DNA of 64,000 nucleotides from Melitaea cinxia (lineage: Eukaryota; Arthropoda; Insecta; Lepidoptera; Nymphalidae): NCBI RefSeq assembly GCF_905220565.1, contig NC_059398.1, positions 992,001-1,056,000 on the forward strand. Reading direction: 5' to 3'. The position numbers were made by a program, and so were the translations under genes. Numbering within the stretch: position 1 is the first letter of the stretch; each line of letters opens with the position of its first letter. Positions 33,489 to 44,100 of this stretch are shown here, piece after piece. The notes below the pieces were generated by a model. The model saw nothing but the letters and a program-made list of their open reading frames with translations. It was not told where the DNA came from and did not search any database.

Positions 33489-34054
33489 AAATTTACGATA
33501 ATAACACACCTCTTGCCACGTCTTAAACTCTTCAACTAAATTTTACCTTTGATAGTTCCACAGTGACTAGAATAGCCAATCAACTTCATCATCAAAATGT
33601 TCTAAACATGAAGCGAATTCCAGCAACACGAGCTCATCACAGGATGCAGCCGTCATTTCAGTCTAATTTAACAGACACACAAACAAACAAACTCAATCCA
33701 TCAGACATCACTCATCCGTCATTACTCGACAAGACACACGTTACAACTTAGAAAATTTACATAACTCTTACGATAATAGTTATAGAGGTGATAATCGTGT
33801 GACAATTAGAAATTAAGCGGCTTACGGGGTTTGTTTATGGGTAATTTTGCCTCGTAAAATGGGTAATTTTCGCGGGCGCCGTGATGATCTGTCATCGGGG
33901 TCGGTTTTATGGCTTTAAATTATACAGTGCGGTTCGCGGCTATAGTTTTTACCGCGGTCGTCGCTACGCCATCGTTATCGCCGTACTTATATTGTTTAAT
34001 TTGGTTATGACGTAATACACGGCGTTGATGATGTGTTTAAATATATATATTTTT
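33489..34054. other. Spacer with a GC-richer block
   Basis: 33,820-33,965 contains aatgggtaattttcgcgggc, gatctgtcatcggggtcgg and cggttcgcggctatag, not matched elsewhere. Possible conserved non-coding DNA. Confidence 0.3.
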
Positions 34055-34140
34055 AATATCTTTAACATACAGACATGGTCATCTGTTTCTGGGATAAGCA
34101 TTTCAATGCTTGCCTTGTAGGTAACAGTCAACCGAAATAA

Positions 34141-35754
34141 ACTGGTCATCAAAAAAATCGGCCCACCTGCGTTTTTACCGATAATCACGTTTTTTTTAAA
34201 CAAATCACAACAAAACTTTTTAGTACTGAATAATGTTTTATTGAACTTGTTTATTTACAACAATTTAATCACAATTAAAACATCAAAATGTTTTTTTTTT
34301 AAGATTTTGATTTAAAAATCAGAATCTTTAATTTTACACGATTTTTTGATTAATTTTTAATACGCTCTAGTTTTTTAGTCTTAAATGGTATGCATACAAT
34401 TGTTGCAATTTAATATTGCGTATTCCCTCCTCTTGCTCGAATGACGGCCTGCATCCGCCGTTTTAATGACCTTATCAAGATTTTAATGGTCTCTTGAGGG
34501 ATTCGGTTCCATTCTTCCCTAATGGCGGTTTCCAGGTCTCCTAATGTTGTAGGGACTGGATTACGGGCTCTAACCTTTTGTTTTAGGGTGTCCCACATAT
34601 GCTCTATAGGATTGAGATCGGGGCTTCTTGCTGGCCAGGACATTACCCGAATGCCAACCTCTTGAAGGTAATCGGTGGTGATGCGCGCTACGTGTGGTCG
34701 TACATTATCATGCATTAATTCAAAGTTTTCTCCAATATAGCCGGCATAAGGCATCACATGGTCTTCTAAGATCTCTGTGATATAGCGTGCAGCAGTTAAA
34801 GCACCTCTTCGTATGAAAACCAGCTCCGTCCGTCCAGTCAAAGATATTCCACCCCAAAACATTACAGAGCCCCCACCATAACTGACAGTTTCCCTTATGC
34901 AACACTGGGTATAACGTTCACCTGGCCGTCGCATGACATTACGGCGTCCATCAGAACCGTGTAAAGTCATTCGACTCTCATCACTAAAAAGAACTGACTC
35001 CCATTGGCCTATGGTCCAGTTGATATGATTACGTGCGAATTGAAGTCTGGCTTGTCGATGAGCTGTGGTCAATTGTGGTCCTGTTGCTGGCTTATGTGGT
35101 CTTAAATTCTGCTCACGAAGTCTCCTTCTTACAGTACTGTCACTTATAGCCACCCCCCGATCTTCGCGTAAGCGTCGCTGGAGATCAACACCAGATAGGT
35201 GTCGATTCCGTAGAGCTGATAACACTTTAAAGCGGTCATCTCTTTGAGTTGTCACTCTATGTCTTCCAGATCCAGACCTTCTTCGATACTGCCCAGTCTC
35301 CAGAAACCTTTGGTAAACTCGCCGAACTGCAGAACGGCTCAGATTTAACCTCCTGGCCACGATACGTTGACTTATGCCTTGTTGCAGCAAAGCCACAACT
35401 TGGGCCGCCTCAGCTTCTGTAGTGTTCATTATTTTTAGTCAAAATGAATCAAAATACAGCCACAGTAAATAAACTTAACGTTATTAACAAGTAATCCCTA
35501 CAAAGGGCTCTTCCGGACTCAAAGAACGATTCGAATTTGTTACGATGTAAAACCATCAAATCAGTACTCAACAGTGTTTCTGTATAAGAAATGGTTAAGT
35601 ACCTTCAAGTTCAATAAGATTTACGACAAATAAGATGCCAAACATCGTAACCGACCCTCAAAATAAAAAACAAACGTGTGAAACAGCTTATCTGTGAAAC
35701 AATCGATAAATATTAAACAAAAAGTGGGTGGGTCGATTTTTTTGATGACCTGTC
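34141..35754 (-). mobile_element. Tc1/mariner (DD34E) transposon, apparently complete
   Basis: Terminal inverted repeats match at 23 of 24 positions: ggtcatcaaaaaaatcggcc... at 34,144-34,167 and its reverse complement at 35,727-35,750. The outermost bases are uncertain by up to about 15 bp because the TA duplication cannot be fixed against the SINE. It contains one uninterrupted transposase. Being inserted in a SINE, it is younger than that SINE copy. Confidence 0.88.
34410..35429 (-). CDS. Tc1-family transposase
   Basis: 339 residues, the usual full length for Tc1 transposases, with ATG start and stop inside the inverted repeats. It is expected to bind the terminal repeats and cut and paste the element at TA sites in the nucleus. 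Residues ~5-45 form a first helix-turn-helix (ISQRIVARRLNLSRSAVRRV). A GSGRHR hook follows at 53-58, and a second HTH spans ~70-110. The catalytic triad is present: D150 (FSDES), D241 (MHDN) and E276 (LNPIEHMWD), with 34 residues between the last two, which defines DD34E. A glycine-rich box (YGGGSVMFWGG) is at 184-194. No stop or frameshift is seen, so the protein may be functional. No neighbouring gene is co-transcribed. Confidence 0.95.
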   Translation of the reverse strand: MNTTEAEAAQVVALLQQGISQRIVARRLNLSRSAVRRVYQRFLETGQYRRRSGSGRHRVTTQRDDRFKVLSALRNRHLSGVDLQRRLREDRGVAISDSTVRRRLREQNLRPHKPATGPQLTTAHRQARLQFARNHINWTIGQWESVLFSDESRMTLHGSDGRRNVMRRPGERYTQCCIRETVSYGGGSVMFWGGISLTGRTELVFIRRGALTAARYITEILEDHVMPYAGYIGENFELMHDNVRPHVARITTDYLQEVGIRVMSWPARSPDLNPIEHMWDTLKQKVRARNPVPTTLGDLETAIREEWNRIPQETIKILIRSLKRRMQAVIRARGGNTQY

Positions 35755-35880
35755 ATTTTGATGCGATAGATGTGCTCATAAATAAAGTATTTAAATTAAC
35801 ACCCAGACTTGAAACGGGAATCGAACCCACAGTCCTCGGATCAGGAAGCAGCGGCACTCCAAAATTTTGTTTCCAGAAAA

Positions 35881-36263
35881 CTATAACTGGGGATCTTTAA
35901 GTCGCGAGTGACTTCAGGTTACTTCTAGCTAAGCGTGCTCCATCTTAGACCGCATTTTCACTTATCATCAGGTGAAATAGTGGTCAAACGCAAACCTATC
36001 ATTGTATAAAAAAATGCGCCAATGGTGATTAGTCAATTAATTGAATTAATATTAACACCTCCATATGTATACCTACTGATAATTTCAAGTAATTTATAAT
36101 TTTAATGTAATGCATAACTTATAAACAAACATATGTACCTACTTAGGATGTGACTTTTTAATCAATTTATTCTAGTTTTTAATGGTTTCATGATATATTT
36201 TTAATGAAAAGGAATATTTTGGTCACTTTTTTATAAATTATCCCAATTTACGTAGCTATGGTA
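35881..36263. other. Spacer, nothing recognised
   Basis: AT-rich. Confidence 0.35.
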
Positions 36264-36455
36264 CCCACCTTGCCTCGGAGAACACGTTAAGCCGTCAGCC
36301 CCGGTTGTTATCAACTTATCATAAATATTCGTTACTCGTAGTAGGCAACATATCTGCCAACCCGTAGAACAGTGTGGTAGGTTGAGCTCCAATCCTTCTC
36401 CTATATGGAGAAAGAGGCCTATGCCTGCCGCGGGAAGTTAAAGACTGAATGCGAA
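36264..36455 (+). repeat. SINE C 3' half, decayed
   Basis: cttgcctcggagaacacgtt, tccttctcctatatggagaa and gaggcctatgcctgccg. The head is missing. Confidence 0.65.
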
Positions 36456-37724
36456 CGTAGCTAATATTATAGAGCTGAAAAGTTTGTCCCTCAACATCGC
36501 ACTGCTATATTTTATTATTTGTAAATCTTTCAAAAAATTTTAGGTAGTCAAACATCACCCAGAATTTAACGAATACAAAAAATAATTAACCAGTTTGGCG
36601 CTGTCATTAGGGAGTTACATATGTACATACACACACGTACGTACATTTCAATCGTGATTCATTTACACATGTAGGTGTACAAATTTTCCGTAAAAACAAT
36701 TACGAAATAGACAAGAAACGGACACGACAAAACCGGGAGCAACGACCTCAACTACCCGCAAATATCATAAACATCGGACATTACGATAGGATGATATGCG
36801 ACAAAAACTGCACATGTTTACGACACTCGTAAAGACAACACTCGACACACTGGTTCGCCTACGTGCCTCGTAATATCATCAATTTATTGACATTTGTCAA
36901 CCGCTTGATATTGCGCTGAGCGTATGGTGACACCGTCGAGAAATACTTATACATAAAAATTGATGAGTATATTATTATTAATAGCTCTTTAGCACATTAC
37001 AAAAAAAAAACAAATCTCAAGATTGCAGTAAAACTTCTGAAGCAATAGGCCTACACAGTAGGCCTGCACTGTGTCTTAGACATACGAAACGTAACTGGCA
37101 CCTTTCTCTTGCTCCGTTCGCCTTGACCGATCACACTTTTCATAAAGTTCTCGTCACGCATTCACCAGCTTACCTATTCCCCAAATTAAGCGTGGGTAAA
37201 AGAACTTTACTTCAAAAAGTGTTTGTTATTTCAATAATATTTGGATGATAATAAGTGCCTTAATAGCACGAATAATATCACCAATGTGACGTACAATGGA
37301 TCGATGTGGTCGAGACTTCAAAAGAATTTTCTAGACCGTAGAAGAAGTAAGTATTTCATATTAATCCTTAATCAAGATTATCTCGAACAGACCAGAAAAC
37401 TGTGACTAAAGCGATGCATTGAATCAAGAGGCAATCAGCTCAGGTAAGAATACACCGGAAGTCGTTTTCTGTTTTACCTTCCCATTCTTAGCTTCTACCC
37501 AATTTTTATTCTTTAGCTTTAGTTCATAGTGGTGACAATATGATATCATTTGAATCGCCTACTCCTTTGATAGCTACTGTAAAAACACTTTTTCGAAGTA
37601 CCTTGTGTTAGAAAGCTTGACGGCACCAAAAATAGACCAAACGAAAATAAGGGGGTAATTGAAACAAATTTTAATAATTTTATGCAAAACTATCTATGGA
37701 CTAATATGTACGTACTATGTGGTT
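36456..37724. other. Spacer, nothing recognised
   Basis: Non-repetitive by eye. A GC-richer patch at 37,040-37,180 has no open frame of note. Confidence 0.35.
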
Positions 37725-37900
37725 ACAGCAGCTCTCTTCCCATGGGTGTCGTAAGAGGCGACTAAGGGATAACAAAGTTCCACTACCACCTTGGAACTTT
37801 TAAATGCGAGCGATGGCGGAATAGCCATCCAACTGCTAGCTTTAAAATACACAGGTCGAAGAGGGGCAGCAGCGTCTTCGGGCCCAGACGGGCTGCTACA
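37725..37900 (+). repeat. RepD fragment (left part)
   Basis: cttcccatgggtgtcgtaag, aggcgactaagggataac, actaccaccttggaact and gggcagcagcgtcttcggg. Colinear with 14,455-14,620. Confidence 0.7.
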
Positions 37901-38937
37901 GATTTATATCAGGGTATTTTCTATATGGTAGCAGGCTATTGTCTATATGTATACTCAGTAGATATTATTGTACCTACATCTCAGTATACGTTTCACCTAA
38001 CAGGATGCTTCTGATAAAGGATTTAATATTGAGATATGTGTATAAGTTGAGTTTAATTGTGCTTAATAATCTTGAGACGATCACTGATCAGCGAGTTATG
38101 GAAATGGTTTATGAGACGTTTCATATGTCATTTATGTAAAATATGTAATTTAATTTTAAACTTATGTCAGTAGGCATTTTGTACAGTAAATAGGTATTAT
38201 CATCACTGTAAATATAACAGATTTTCGTATTTTAATTAGATATATTCCTTAAATAAAGAAATGCAGTCAATTATGTAATTAATTAATTTATTAAGATGAA
38301 CTTTTAAATTATTATACAATTAAATAAGAGAAAAAAAAACAATCGAACGATTAAAAAACAACTATCTCAGGAAAAATTTCTAAAACATCTACAGTATCTC
38401 AACAAGTATAACTCAACCTGCAATGACTAATGTGTTAAACTCTTCAACCATTCATTGTCATTGTTCGATTTACAAATGGATATTCTATCAAAAATTAAAA
38501 AATCGAATATTACATTAAAATAAAAATATATTCAACTGGTCGTTAGAAAAAAATAATCAATACGCAATACAATAAGAACTAATATGCATTCTATGTCAGA
38601 AATGTAAATGTTATTTAATAACTTAAATTATACGAAACATATTTATTTTATTTAATAAACTTTATTAATTAAATTATGTATTACATCGAAACATTTGAAT
38701 ATCGAATTAAGTTTAACAGCTCGCGATACAACGTGCGATTATGATCGCGATTGCCGCGAGGTGATTTTACGATCGCAATCGTAAACTTTTGTACAGTTTA
38801 GTTTCGATTATTTCACTTAACTTCAATTACGATTTATCGATTATTTTATAATAATTGTTTGGGGCACTTATTTTTTAAATTTTTTTTTTAAGTATTATAA
38901 TTGAAGTAAATAAACATAATTATACTTTTATATTGAC
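37901..38937. other. AT-rich spacer, nothing recognised
   Basis: A patch at 38,720-38,800 repeats cgatcgcgattgccgcgag-type sequence. No gene seen. Confidence 0.35.
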
Positions 38938-39084
38938 TAACATTTGTATTGGCCATACAGGTGTTTGCCGTGGGTGTTTGTGCAATCCTTGTGGGTCTCC
39001 CCACCGTGCCTCGGAGAGTACGTTAAGCCGTCGGTCCCGGTTGTTATCATGTACACCTGATAGTAGTGTTGCCCAAATGCAAGA

Positions 39085-39220
39085 ACAAGACGAGACTTAG
39101 CCAGTCTTGGTCTTGGTCTTGCGCCAATACACCTGGTCTTGGTCTTGGTCTTGGTCTTGCGCTCCCAGTCTTGGTCTTGGTCTTGGTCTTGCAGCAAGAG
39201 TCTTGCAAGTCTTGCAATTA
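39085..39220. repeat. hAT subterminal GTCTT repeats, left
   Basis: About fifteen gtcttg units, many as gtcttggtcttggtcttg strings, read as coiled-coil-like frames that are artefacts. Likely transposase-binding array. Confidence 0.8.
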
Positions 39221-39399
39221 CCTATTAGTCTATTACTATTTATTAAAGTTTACTTTAAATCTTAGAAAAACGTATTAGAATTGGAACATTGTGAGCTTGA
39301 ATTAACATAGCCATAGTAAAGATCAATACTTACGTAAGTTAATGGCGTTTTTGAAAGTATCGCATGAATAGCTACGCAGAGTTAAAATTCTTTTAACTG

Positions 39400-39753
39400 T
39401 TAAAAAAATATTCTTACCTGTCCACTTCTTCCAGCGGTTACTAAAAAGCTTGTGATATCTCCACTTAATTTTGGTTTAACAGGAAGAAATATTTCTGATT
39501 CCTTTTTGTGGAAAGATATTAGATGTTTCCTTAAGCCTGAAGTGTTTCTGTTTTTCATTTTTTTTTCAATCTTTTTATGTTGGCACAATTTACAGAAGGC
39601 AGTTTGGGATGCATGAATTATTTCGAAAAACTCCTCAAATTTGCTTTTGGGTCTTTTAGATCTGTGACTCAAACTCTCGTTACTCGGATTAGAATAATTT
39701 GAATCTTCGTCACTCATATTAAATTGTACACGTGATACGTTTTTAGAAAACAA
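39400..39753 (-). CDS. BED zinc-finger first exon of a hAT transposase (remnant)
   Basis: The frame encodes about 117 residues. Residues ~30-84 form a BED-type finger: FEEFFEIIHA, then C-x2-C (CKLC), a basic spacer, and H-x4-H (HLISFH). BED fingers bind DNA and are found at the N-terminus of hAT transposases. An internal Met at residue 13 (MSDEDSNYSN) is an alternative start. The coding sense is broken after ...VTAGRSGQ, where cag/gtaagaa gives a consensus 5' splice donor (intron starts at about 39,420), so the frame past it is intron. No downstream exon with the catalytic core is seen in the element. A truncated BED-only protein could compete for the element's ends; that is inference. Confidence 0.75.
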   Translation of the reverse strand: MFSKNVSRVQFNMSDEDSNYSNPSNESLSHRSKRPKSKFEEFFEIIHASQTAFCKLCQHKKIEKKMKNRNTSGLRKHLISFHKKESEIFLPVKPKLSGDITSFLVTAGRSGQVRIFF

Positions 39754-40044
39754 CGAGAATTAGTAAAAACAATTATTAAGTTAGACTGGAAGCACAGCTC
39801 AATTGGAAATGACTGGAATTAAAATAATTCCTTTATTTATAGTACGTTTCCTTGCTTTCTACCGCGCCGCCTCGCCACGTGCCGGCTCTATGAAAAGGAT
39901 GCCGCCGCAAATCAAACAATGCCGCGTGCGGCGTACAAACACACACTAAATATTACCTACTTGTACAGACGCGACGCGTGAATAAAATATATGTAAAGAA
40001 TTAGTGCCAATCACTATTCTTTACATATAAGTGAATGTTTTGGC

Positions 40045-40195
40045 GTACATCTATACTGATATTATAAAGCTGAAGAGTTCGTTTGTATGTTTGATGACAG
40101 AAGTTTTAAAATAAATAAATAAGTCCTGAACGTCACTATACCTCCAAAGTTACTATTCCTCGTGGACGAAGTCGCGGGCACAGCTAGTAAATACT
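40045..40195 (+). repeat. Tailed-repeat fragment inside the hAT element
   Basis: ctatactgatattataaagc at the left and gcgggcacagctagtaaata at the right are the standard head and tail of a lepidopteran tailed repeat, here shortened to ~150 bp. Confidence 0.6.
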
Positions 40196-41079
40196 TACTC
40201 TCATCATCTCTCTCAGAGATATTCGGGCTGGTAAGTAATACAAAACTCTTATCGCAGGCTTTTTATTTTATTAGTAGGTAAGTACCTACGCTTTTTATAT
40301 TATTTTATTAGTTTTGTAGAATTTTTTTACACGTTTCAAGTATATTTAAAAGTGGCTACAATATATATTAAACGGGTGATATTTGAACACTTTTTGCTAT
40401 TTTTTCTTGTAAAAACTTAAGAAATATAATGACTAAATGTACAATAATAGTACCTAAGTAATTAGTTTAAAACCATATAAGTAATCAATATTATAATATA
40501 TACTTACTAGAATGAATTAATATGACATCTACTACCTATCCTTACCATTTTATCCTAATCATAATACTACTTGCGTGATCAGTATAATGTATTCATTTTC
40601 ATTCTAAGCACTCTGAAACTTATTTATTCTTTGGAACACCAGTAGGTACTCTTAAAATTCGAAATTATTTTGCATGAGTATACCTACGCCCTATGGCGGC
40701 AATCAAATAGTGTCAAATGTTATGATTTCGGCGTGGCGGCAACGATTGTTTTAGATTTCAAAAGAAGCCGCCGGCGCGTGTATCATAACCATGTACTTCC
40801 GAAAAGCGGCAAATTTCTTTGAGAAGTAAGTACAAAACCTTTGATGCCGCATTATCAAAGTGCCGATGGTTAAAACATAACTATGCATGCACTCAGTTTG
40901 ATTTTAATAGATATTTTTTTATTCGCTATGTTTATGGTATTAGTCGTAATGCGCATAGGTCCAGTTTTTCATATTCTTTGATACAGTTTTTTGCGTCTCA
41001 TAGAATTCCTAAGCGTACCTACCTATACACCGAACTGTTACACCTAACTACTCAGTGAAATAGCGCTAAGTCCTAGCTG

Positions 41080-41235
41080 CAAGACGCAAGAGTCTTGCAG
41101 GCTATGTCTTGTTCTTGCTCAAGTCTTGCACGGTCAGTCTTGGTCTTGGTCTTGCTAAAAATACGCGGTCTTGTTCTTGGTCTTGGTCTTGCAAAAACGC
41201 AAGAACAAGACCAAGACTGCAAGACCAAGACTGAA
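41080..41235. repeat. hAT subterminal GTCTT/AAGAC repeats, right
   Basis: Mixed-orientation gtcttg and caagac units up to the terminal inverted repeat. Counterpart of the left array. Confidence 0.8.
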
Positions 41236-41382
41236 TTTGGGCAACACTACCTGATAGCGATCGTTATTCATAGTAGGGAATATATCAGCCAACCCGCATT
41301 GAAGCAGCGTGGTAGATTAAGCTCTGATCCTTCTCCTGCATGGGGAAAGAGGCCTATGCCCAGTTGTGGGATATTACAGTCA

Positions 41383-42890
41383 GTATAATTATGTAAATGT
41401 GATTATTTATTATCGAACGTATATAAGAAGTACAGATGTAAACCATCTACACCCAGTGAAGAACCGCGGTAGTTTAAGATTCAGTGCTCGTCGTTGGCAT
41501 GTTTACAGACTGGTTCAATTCAATTTTAGCTAGCCTTAAACAAGTATGACGGCCTTGCTAAGTGGTATACCACTATACCACTAATTTCTTAATGGTTCCT
41601 TTTGATTACTTTAATCGTACCGTAATGACGTCATAGTTATGATGTAACCTTCCAATTTAGAAGTAGGTCGGTAGGAAGTAGTAAAAATTTCCAAAAATCA
41701 TACTTAGAGTTATGTTTGACTTTGAACATTACCTAGAGAGACGGTTTCGTAAACGGTAACTGTTAAATTAATTTTTAATTTTGGTAGGTTTTAGAAGAAA
41801 TCTGCGGTAGCCTAATATTTTTAATCAATTAACCAATTTAATTAGCCATATAAATTTAAGGCAAGCGAGATGAAAATTCATAAGAATTTATGAACAAGGA
41901 ATATTTATATTATAGAAAATTATTATTATTGTTTCTTGTTAATTTTTATGAGCAAATTAATAAAAATAAGTTCATAATACACTAGTTACCTAGGTAGGTA
42001 AGTAAGTACTACAATTTAGTAGGTAGGTAAGTAGAGATCCTGCCATACCTACCGCAAAATTTTTCGTACCTATAGGCTCCTACCTCTCTCTGTCCTTTAT
42101 AATTGAATATTTTTTAATCAAAATTATTTTTGTAACTTTTTCGTTTTGTGTGAACATTATCAAAATTTCAACAAATTAAGAAAAAAAAATATATTAGAAA
42201 TAAAGACAACTATGGCTATATGTTGGTATATGTATGTTCATAACTTAGGCTAAAATACATAATGGTATATCACGTAAAAGAAGCAAGAAAAGTTATCATA
42301 AACACATGTAAAATCGCGTTGATTGGCTAGCCATATAATTATTTGACAAATTTTATAAATAGGTACCTACAACTCTAGTTATTGTTTGTTTGTGTGTGAC
42401 AAATATTTTTTTCTAATAATATATATGATTATTAATATTCTCTTGACTTACCTTTGACTTTTTTTTATATAAATTTGATTATTGATCTTTTAAAATGAGT
42501 TTTATTGTTAATGAGTAGGATTTTTACTTTTTACTTTAAATTTTTTATGTGATGTTATCTTAATTATACTTGCTTCATGACATTAATATATAGTGGAATG
42601 TTGTGTACTCCGTAATGGGATACATATTAGATAATAATGTAGTAATAATTCATATATAATGTTTTGTATGTATTCTGTGGATGTACCTATAAAAGAAATA
42701 AATAAATAAATAAATATATGACAACAACTTCTCAACGTATTTTGAAAGATATTACTGGTAATTGCAAAGAAAATAATTCTTATAAAACGAATACAATTAA
42801 CTTAATATTTTTATGACATAAGCATATTTTACATAATAATGCAACGTGTAATATTAAACCACGCTAAAGCAATAAAACTCGATATTAATT
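41383..42890. other. AT-rich spacer, nothing recognised
   Basis: Recurrent taggtaggtaagta runs near 41,990-42,040 and an AAAT run at about 42,698. No gene seen. Confidence 0.4.
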
Positions 42891-42989
42891 AAAACTAACA
42901 ATCACATAATAAGTATTCAAAGAAACGCATTAACGTACGACACGCGAACGCGAATCCGCAAACGAAATGTAGGCACAACAGTAATCGGG

Positions 42990-43146
42990 ACGAGAGTGAG
43001 TTACGCGGGGGGGCGCGTGTGGTGCTGGGGGCGGGGGGCGGGGGGCGGGGCCTCAGGCGCCGCCCGAGAGCGGGACGGAGACTGCACGCTGCAGTTGCAA
43101 GGTCACGGCACCCGCCCGCGACGTGACGTGACGTGTGACGTGACAG
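42990..43146. promoter_or_regulatory. Upstream GC-rich island with G-quadruplex motif and TGACGT cluster
   Basis: 43,027-43,050 is four G-runs separated by single C bases (G5-C-G6-C-G6-C-G4), a strong G-quadruplex/GC-box pattern on the plus strand. 43,121-43,146 holds four overlapping tgacgtg-type sites, the CRE/bZIP half-site. It is about 0.3-0.9 kb upstream of the probable first exon. A promoter-proximal role is inference. Confidence 0.5.
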
Positions 43147-43440
43147 TTGCTTATTCTGCAATATTTTGTTATTATTTTTATTGTATTGTTTTTTGATAAA
43201 TTGTTTATTTTTTAGTTGTTGATATTTTTTATTTATTTATTGGATTTTACTGAAGTTGGTGTTAAATAAATTTAATTTATATTTAACATAATTTTTCAAA
43301 AATACCTTTTTATAAATAGCTATTTTGGTCTCTTATATTATGAAACTATTTACAATATTATATTGTATATTAATTATCGTAATCGATTTAATATTAAATA
43401 TAAAAATAATAAAAAAAATGCAATTGCAAAACGCTTGCAA

Positions 43441-43680
43441 AAGTGCAAATAGTGACGGGACGGTGGACGTTTGATTGAGTATGCTAGCCGCAGGTCTGTA
43501 CTCCGTAGCCCTGTAGTTCCCGCGGTGTCCGCGCGGCGCTGTAGAGCCGGCCGGCGGCGACGCGTCACTCCGGCCGCGGCGCGCGACCACTCCGCACCGC
43601 GCCGCTCGCTCGCCGATACTCGCGACACGTCACGACTCGCGACAACCAAACGACCGCGAAGTGACAAAAACTAGTGCTAC
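43441..43680 (+). promoter_or_regulatory. CpG-rich core promoter region
   Basis: Dense CpG in an AT-rich window (gtccgcgcggcgctgtagag, cgcgtcactccggccgcgg). An initiator-like tcagt at 43,683-43,687 lies just downstream, and no TATA box is evident. The exact start site cannot be fixed by eye. Confidence 0.5.
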
Positions 43681-43684
43681 TCTC

Positions 43685-43919
43685 AGTGCCCGTTTCTGTG
43701 AAGTGACGAATGTAACAAACACCTGTTCAAATACGATCTGTTTGATCTGCACGATGGATCGGATCGACGCGCCGTGAGGAATTCGTTTCACGTGACGAAA
43801 ACAAATATAAGACGGGAAAAACAAAAGGATATCAGATCGTCGCTTGCTCAGGTGCAGGTGACGGGACTCGTCTGTGACAAGTCGTCCACTGTCCTGAAGA
43901 ATATCGGTTCCACGGCCAG
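43685..43919 (+). other. Probable 5' non-coding exon with splice donor at 43,919/43,920
   Basis: The GC-rich stretch ends in ccacggccag/gtaaggcg, a near-perfect metazoan 5' splice donor, after which composition falls back to AT-rich. No long open frame runs through it; the only ATG-led frame on the plus strand is 7 codons. This is typical of a leader exon of a developmental gene with a very long first intron. The left end is approximate, tied to the initiator-like site. I cannot name the gene. The window would then contain over 20 kb of its first intron. Confidence 0.5.
43754..43777 (+). other. 7-codon upstream ORF in the leader exon
   Basis: ATG to TGA, seven codons then stop, within the probable leader exon. 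It could lower translation of a downstream main frame. Meaningful only if the exon is real. Confidence 0.35.
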
Positions 43920-44100
43920 GTAAGGCGATACAGTTCAAACAAACCGGTCAACTTTTAAACGTACACTCGTCTATTTTGACAAGTTAATTAGTTTTTTAAG
44001 TATAAATATTGGGTTAAAAGGTTAAATAGAAACGGTACGGTGACTTTTGCCCGGTTGAACAAGTTTTCGGTAGCGTGACACGAGCGGAAAACTTTGGAAA

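Larger units (their letters stand above)
34055..35880 (-). repeat. SINE A copy split by the Tc1 element
   Basis: The distal part lies at 34,055-34,140 (ttgccttgtaggtaacagtc). The tRNA-headed part lies at about 35,775-35,880 (acacccagacttgaaacggg, atcgaacccacagtcc). The Tc1 element occupies the interval between. The halves match the uninterrupted reverse copy at 21,213-21,432. Confidence 0.75.
39064..41249 (-). mobile_element. Non-autonomous hAT transposon (2.19 kb)
   Basis: Ends are exact inverted repeats tagtgttgcccaaa (39,064) and tttgggcaacacta (to 41,249). An 8-bp duplication cctgatag flanks it. Both are hallmarks of the hAT superfamily. Subterminal regions on both sides carry dense (G)GTCTT / AAGAC repeats, likely transposase-binding sites. 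Only a first exon with a BED finger remains of the transposase; no DDE or hATC region is visible, so it needs a helper. Confidence 0.92.
38938..41382 (+). repeat. SINE C copy split by a hAT element
   Basis: 38,938-39,063 carries the middle of SINE C (gtctccccaccgtgcctcgg, taagccgtcggtcccgg). 41,250-41,382 carries the rest (gatagcgatcgttattcat, gaggcctatgcccagttgtg). The duplication cctgatag (39,056-39,063 and 41,250-41,257) is a SINE sequence that occurs once in intact copies, so it was duplicated by the insertion. Confidence 0.9.

Noticed and set aside
39066..39278. Leu/Val-repeat and Gln/Asp-repeat proteins over the GTCTT arrays
   Set aside because: Pure by-products of a hexamer-like DNA repeat in the hAT subterminal region.
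42895..43667. Arg/Pro-rich frames on both strands over the GC islands
   Set aside because: Random open frames favoured by GC content. They have no conserved motif and lie in probable promoter/leader DNA.
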